From an uncultured Clostridia bacterium (GTDB taxonomy: Bacteria > Bacillota > Clostridia > Oscillospirales > Ruminococcaceae), in assembly GCA_946563605.1 (NCBI GenBank), contig CAMNVW010000069.1, positions 1 to 7,504 on the forward strand: DNA of 7,504 nt, written 5' to 3'. Each line of letters begins with the position of its first letter. Positions within the stretch are counted from its first letter, which is position 1. The position numbers and the translations under genes were made by a program. Under the pieces are notes generated by a model. It was not told the origin of the DNA. It saw nothing but the letters and a program-made list of their open reading frames with translations, and searched no databases. This document shows, in pieces, positions 7,463 through 7,504 of this stretch.

Positions 7463-7500
7463 CACGACAAACAGTTGTTACCACACAACTGTTTGTCGTG
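7463..7500. repeat. Perfect 16-bp stem-loop at the window edge
   Basis: CACGACAAACAGTTGT (7463-7478) pairs perfectly with ACAACTGTTTGTCGTG (7485-7500) around the loop TACCAC. A competing 7-bp stem is possible between ACCACAC (7480-7486) and GTGTGGT (7498-7504). Neither strand shows a U-tract directly after the stem inside the window. It could be the end of a mobile or dispersed repeat, or a structure belonging to a gene off the right edge. The window stops 4 bases later, so its full extent is unknown. Confidence 0.7.
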
Positions 7501-7504
7501 TGGT

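Larger units (their letters stand above)
7225..7504. other. Gene-free intergenic region upstream of the addBA promoter
   Basis: No coding sequence with a ribosome binding site or recognisable product is visible on either strand. Palindromes cover most of it: the short inverted repeat GCTTC-AA-GAAGC (7236-7247) just upstream of the -35, the repeat copy at 7258-7443 and the stem-loop at 7463-7500. No tRNA-like fold, riboswitch or clear outward promoter was recognised. The nature of the next gene to the right is unknown. Confidence 0.7.

Overview
This window is almost entirely one two-gene operon on the minus strand, addB followed by addA. They encode the two subunits of the AddAB (RexBA-type) helicase-nuclease, the functional counterpart of RecBCD in Gram-positive bacteria. 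The operon order, strong AGGAGG-type ribosome binding sites, a sigma-A-like promoter, moderately high GC content and the protein sequences point to a Bacillota (Firmicutes) genome. A gut-type clostridium related to the Oscillospiraceae is plausible, but that rank is inference.

Reading along the minus strand, bases 7504 to 7225 are gene-free and dense in palindromes. A promoter lies at 7224-7195 and a ribosome binding site at 7175-7170. addB (1128 aa) runs from an ATG at 7161 to a TAA at 3775. addA (1203 aa) starts at a GTG at 3785, overlaps the end of addB by 11 bases with its ribosome binding site inside the last addB codons, and stops at 174. Bases 173 to 1 are again gene-free and packed with GC-rich stem-loops. 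No RNA gene, CRISPR array, transposase or second operon is visible.

AddA carries a complete set of superfamily 1 helicase motifs and an intact C-terminal nuclease site. AddB carries a Walker A motif, a degenerate helicase core, a second intact nuclease site and the four cysteines expected to hold a 4Fe-4S cluster. From family knowledge, the complex processes double-strand DNA ends up to Chi and prepares 3' tails for RecA. Everything catalytic appears intact, so this is an ordinary housekeeping operon.

The unusual material is at the edges. The two flanks share at least four short sequence blocks in the same order but opposite orientation, so the operon is bracketed by two diverged inverted copies of a palindromic repeat. 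Several stem-loops have different stems but share a TGCG (or CGCA) loop. The right flank also contains a possible 174-base element with 13-base imperfect terminal inverted repeats and, at the window edge, a perfect 16-bp stem-loop. These look like members of dispersed intergenic repeat families; their identity cannot be settled from this window alone.
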